This document shows, piece after piece, positions 7,289 to 7,865 of a stretch of DNA of 7,865 nucleotides. Each line of letters begins with the position of its first letter. Position 1 is the stretch's first letter. Both the position numbers and the translations under genes were made by a program. The notes beneath the pieces are model-generated. The model had not been told where the DNA came from. It searched no databases and saw nothing but the letters and a program-made list of their open reading frames with translations. The DNA is from Actinomycetota bacterium (GTDB taxonomy: Bacteria > Actinomycetota > Thermoleophilia > UBA2241), in contig PMKX01000017.1 in assembly GCA_003158705.1 (NCBI GenBank), positions 479-8,343 on the forward strand, read 5' to 3'.

Positions 7289-7864
7289 TCACCGCAGTCC
7301 CTCAGGCATCATCTCGCGCTCGGCCGCCAGCATCTCGTCGACCAGCGCTTCGATCTGGCTCAGCGAGAGCGTCGCCGCCGCGTTGGGATCGAGTGCGACC
7401 GCCTGCAGCACATGGTCGCGGCGTTGCTCCAGGGCCGCCCGTACCGTCAGCTCGACCTCGTTGAGAAAGGCGCGGTCCAGGGCGGCGCACTGTGGCGGCA
7501 ACTCGCCGACGACGGTCGGTTGCAGACCGGCGCGGTCCACCAGGCAGGGCACCTCCACGCAGCAACCCTCCTGCAGGTTGGTGATCATACCTTTATTCTT
7601 GACGTTGCCATTGATGCGTGAAAGCACCCCGGTCTCGAGCGAGTGGATGATGATCGAGCCGTATTCGCCGCTGTGCTTGACCGGGATTTGCTGGGCTGAA
7701 GCGAGCGTTTGCTTCAACTCAGCGTCCTGATCGATGCGCTCTTTAACCCTGCCTTCGACGGTGAACCGGCCCATGTCAGTCAGCAAGAACTGCTCGATCA
7801 GCTCAGGGCGCTTACGGAAATAGGGGACGTATTCAGACATATGCCGGCTGGATTCGGTGACAAA
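7289..7864 (-). CDS. Glycoside hydrolase family 4 (MelA-like alpha-galactosidase/alpha-glucosidase), C-terminal part
   Basis: The visible 191 residues are the C-terminal part of a GH4 enzyme; the frame stays open to the window edge, and the residues just before the Met at 7840 read FVTESSRH, which belongs to the family, so that Met is internal. Family blocks: ESSRHMSEYVPYFRK at the left, HSGEYGSIIIHSLETG, then NGNVKNKGMITNLQEGCCVEVPCLVD and GLQPTVVGELPPQCAAL. They closely match the MelA C-terminus (compare its GNVRNDGLIDNLPQGCCVEV and GIQPTKVGTLP). GH4 enzymes use NAD+ and a divalent metal to cleave alpha- or beta-glycosides by a redox-elimination route. The nucleotide-binding N-terminus and the metal-binding Cys/His, about 260 residues, are outside the window, so completeness and substrate cannot be judged. 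It is the first visible gene of the minus-strand operon. Its upstream half is less GC-rich than the rest of the window. Confidence 0.9.
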   Translation of the reverse strand, partial: FVTESSRHMSEYVPYFRKRPELIEQFLLTDMGRFTVEGRVKERIDQDAELKQTLASAQQIPVKHSGEYGSIIIHSLETGVLSRINGNVKNKGMITNLQEGCCVEVPCLVDRAGLQPTVVGELPPQCAALDRAFLNEVELTVRAALEQRRDHVLQAVALDPNAAATLSLSQIEALVDEMLAAEREMMPEGLR

Positions 7865-7865
7865 A

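Noticed and set aside
7289..7840. Reading the GH4 fragment as a complete 183-residue protein starting at 7840
   Set aside because: The frame is open to the window edge and the preceding codons (FVTESSRH) match the GH4 family, so the gene is cut by the window and not a short stand-alone protein.

Overview
The window comes from a high-GC bacterium. Hand counts give about 71% GC over 7261-7560. Codons end mostly in G or C, and long antisense reading frames are everywhere, as expected at this composition. Gram-positive-like sugar ABC transporter genes and an actinobacterial style of protein sequence suggest Actinomycetota (possibly a Thermoleophilia-type soil lineage), with Chloroflexota as an alternative. 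Nothing in the window fixes the taxon.

Left arm, plus strand (1-4845): the 3' part of a SIS-domain sugar-phosphate isomerase/deaminase, then a complete carbohydrate ABC importer of the CUT1 type. The importer consists of a lipoprotein substrate-binding protein (508-1794), two inner-membrane permeases (about 1829-2767 and 2777-3694) and a MalK-like ATPase (3697-4845). Gaps of 2 to 43 bases and ribosome sites lying over the preceding stop codons mark it as one operon.

Right arm, minus strand (7865 down to 4886): the 3' part of a glycoside hydrolase family 4 (MelA-like) gene that continues beyond the window, a PfkB-family sugar kinase (7224-6256), and a GatZ/KbaZ-family protein (6253-4886). The last two genes are separated by 2 bases. 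The two arms converge on a perfect 15-bp inverted repeat (4849-4886) that probably ends transcription from both sides.

Together this reads as a catabolic locus for galactosides or amino sugars. The importer would bring in an oligosaccharide or glycoside, the GH4 enzyme would cleave it, and the kinase, SIS enzyme and GatZ-family protein would feed the phosphosugar (plausibly at tagatose-6-phosphate) into glycolysis. The substrate is inferred from gene content, not read directly. No mobile element, RNA gene, CRISPR array or clearly new system is visible. The points most worth checking are the GatZ-family protein without its usual catalytic partner, which may be a sugar-phosphate 4-epimerase, and the composition change inside the GH4 gene.
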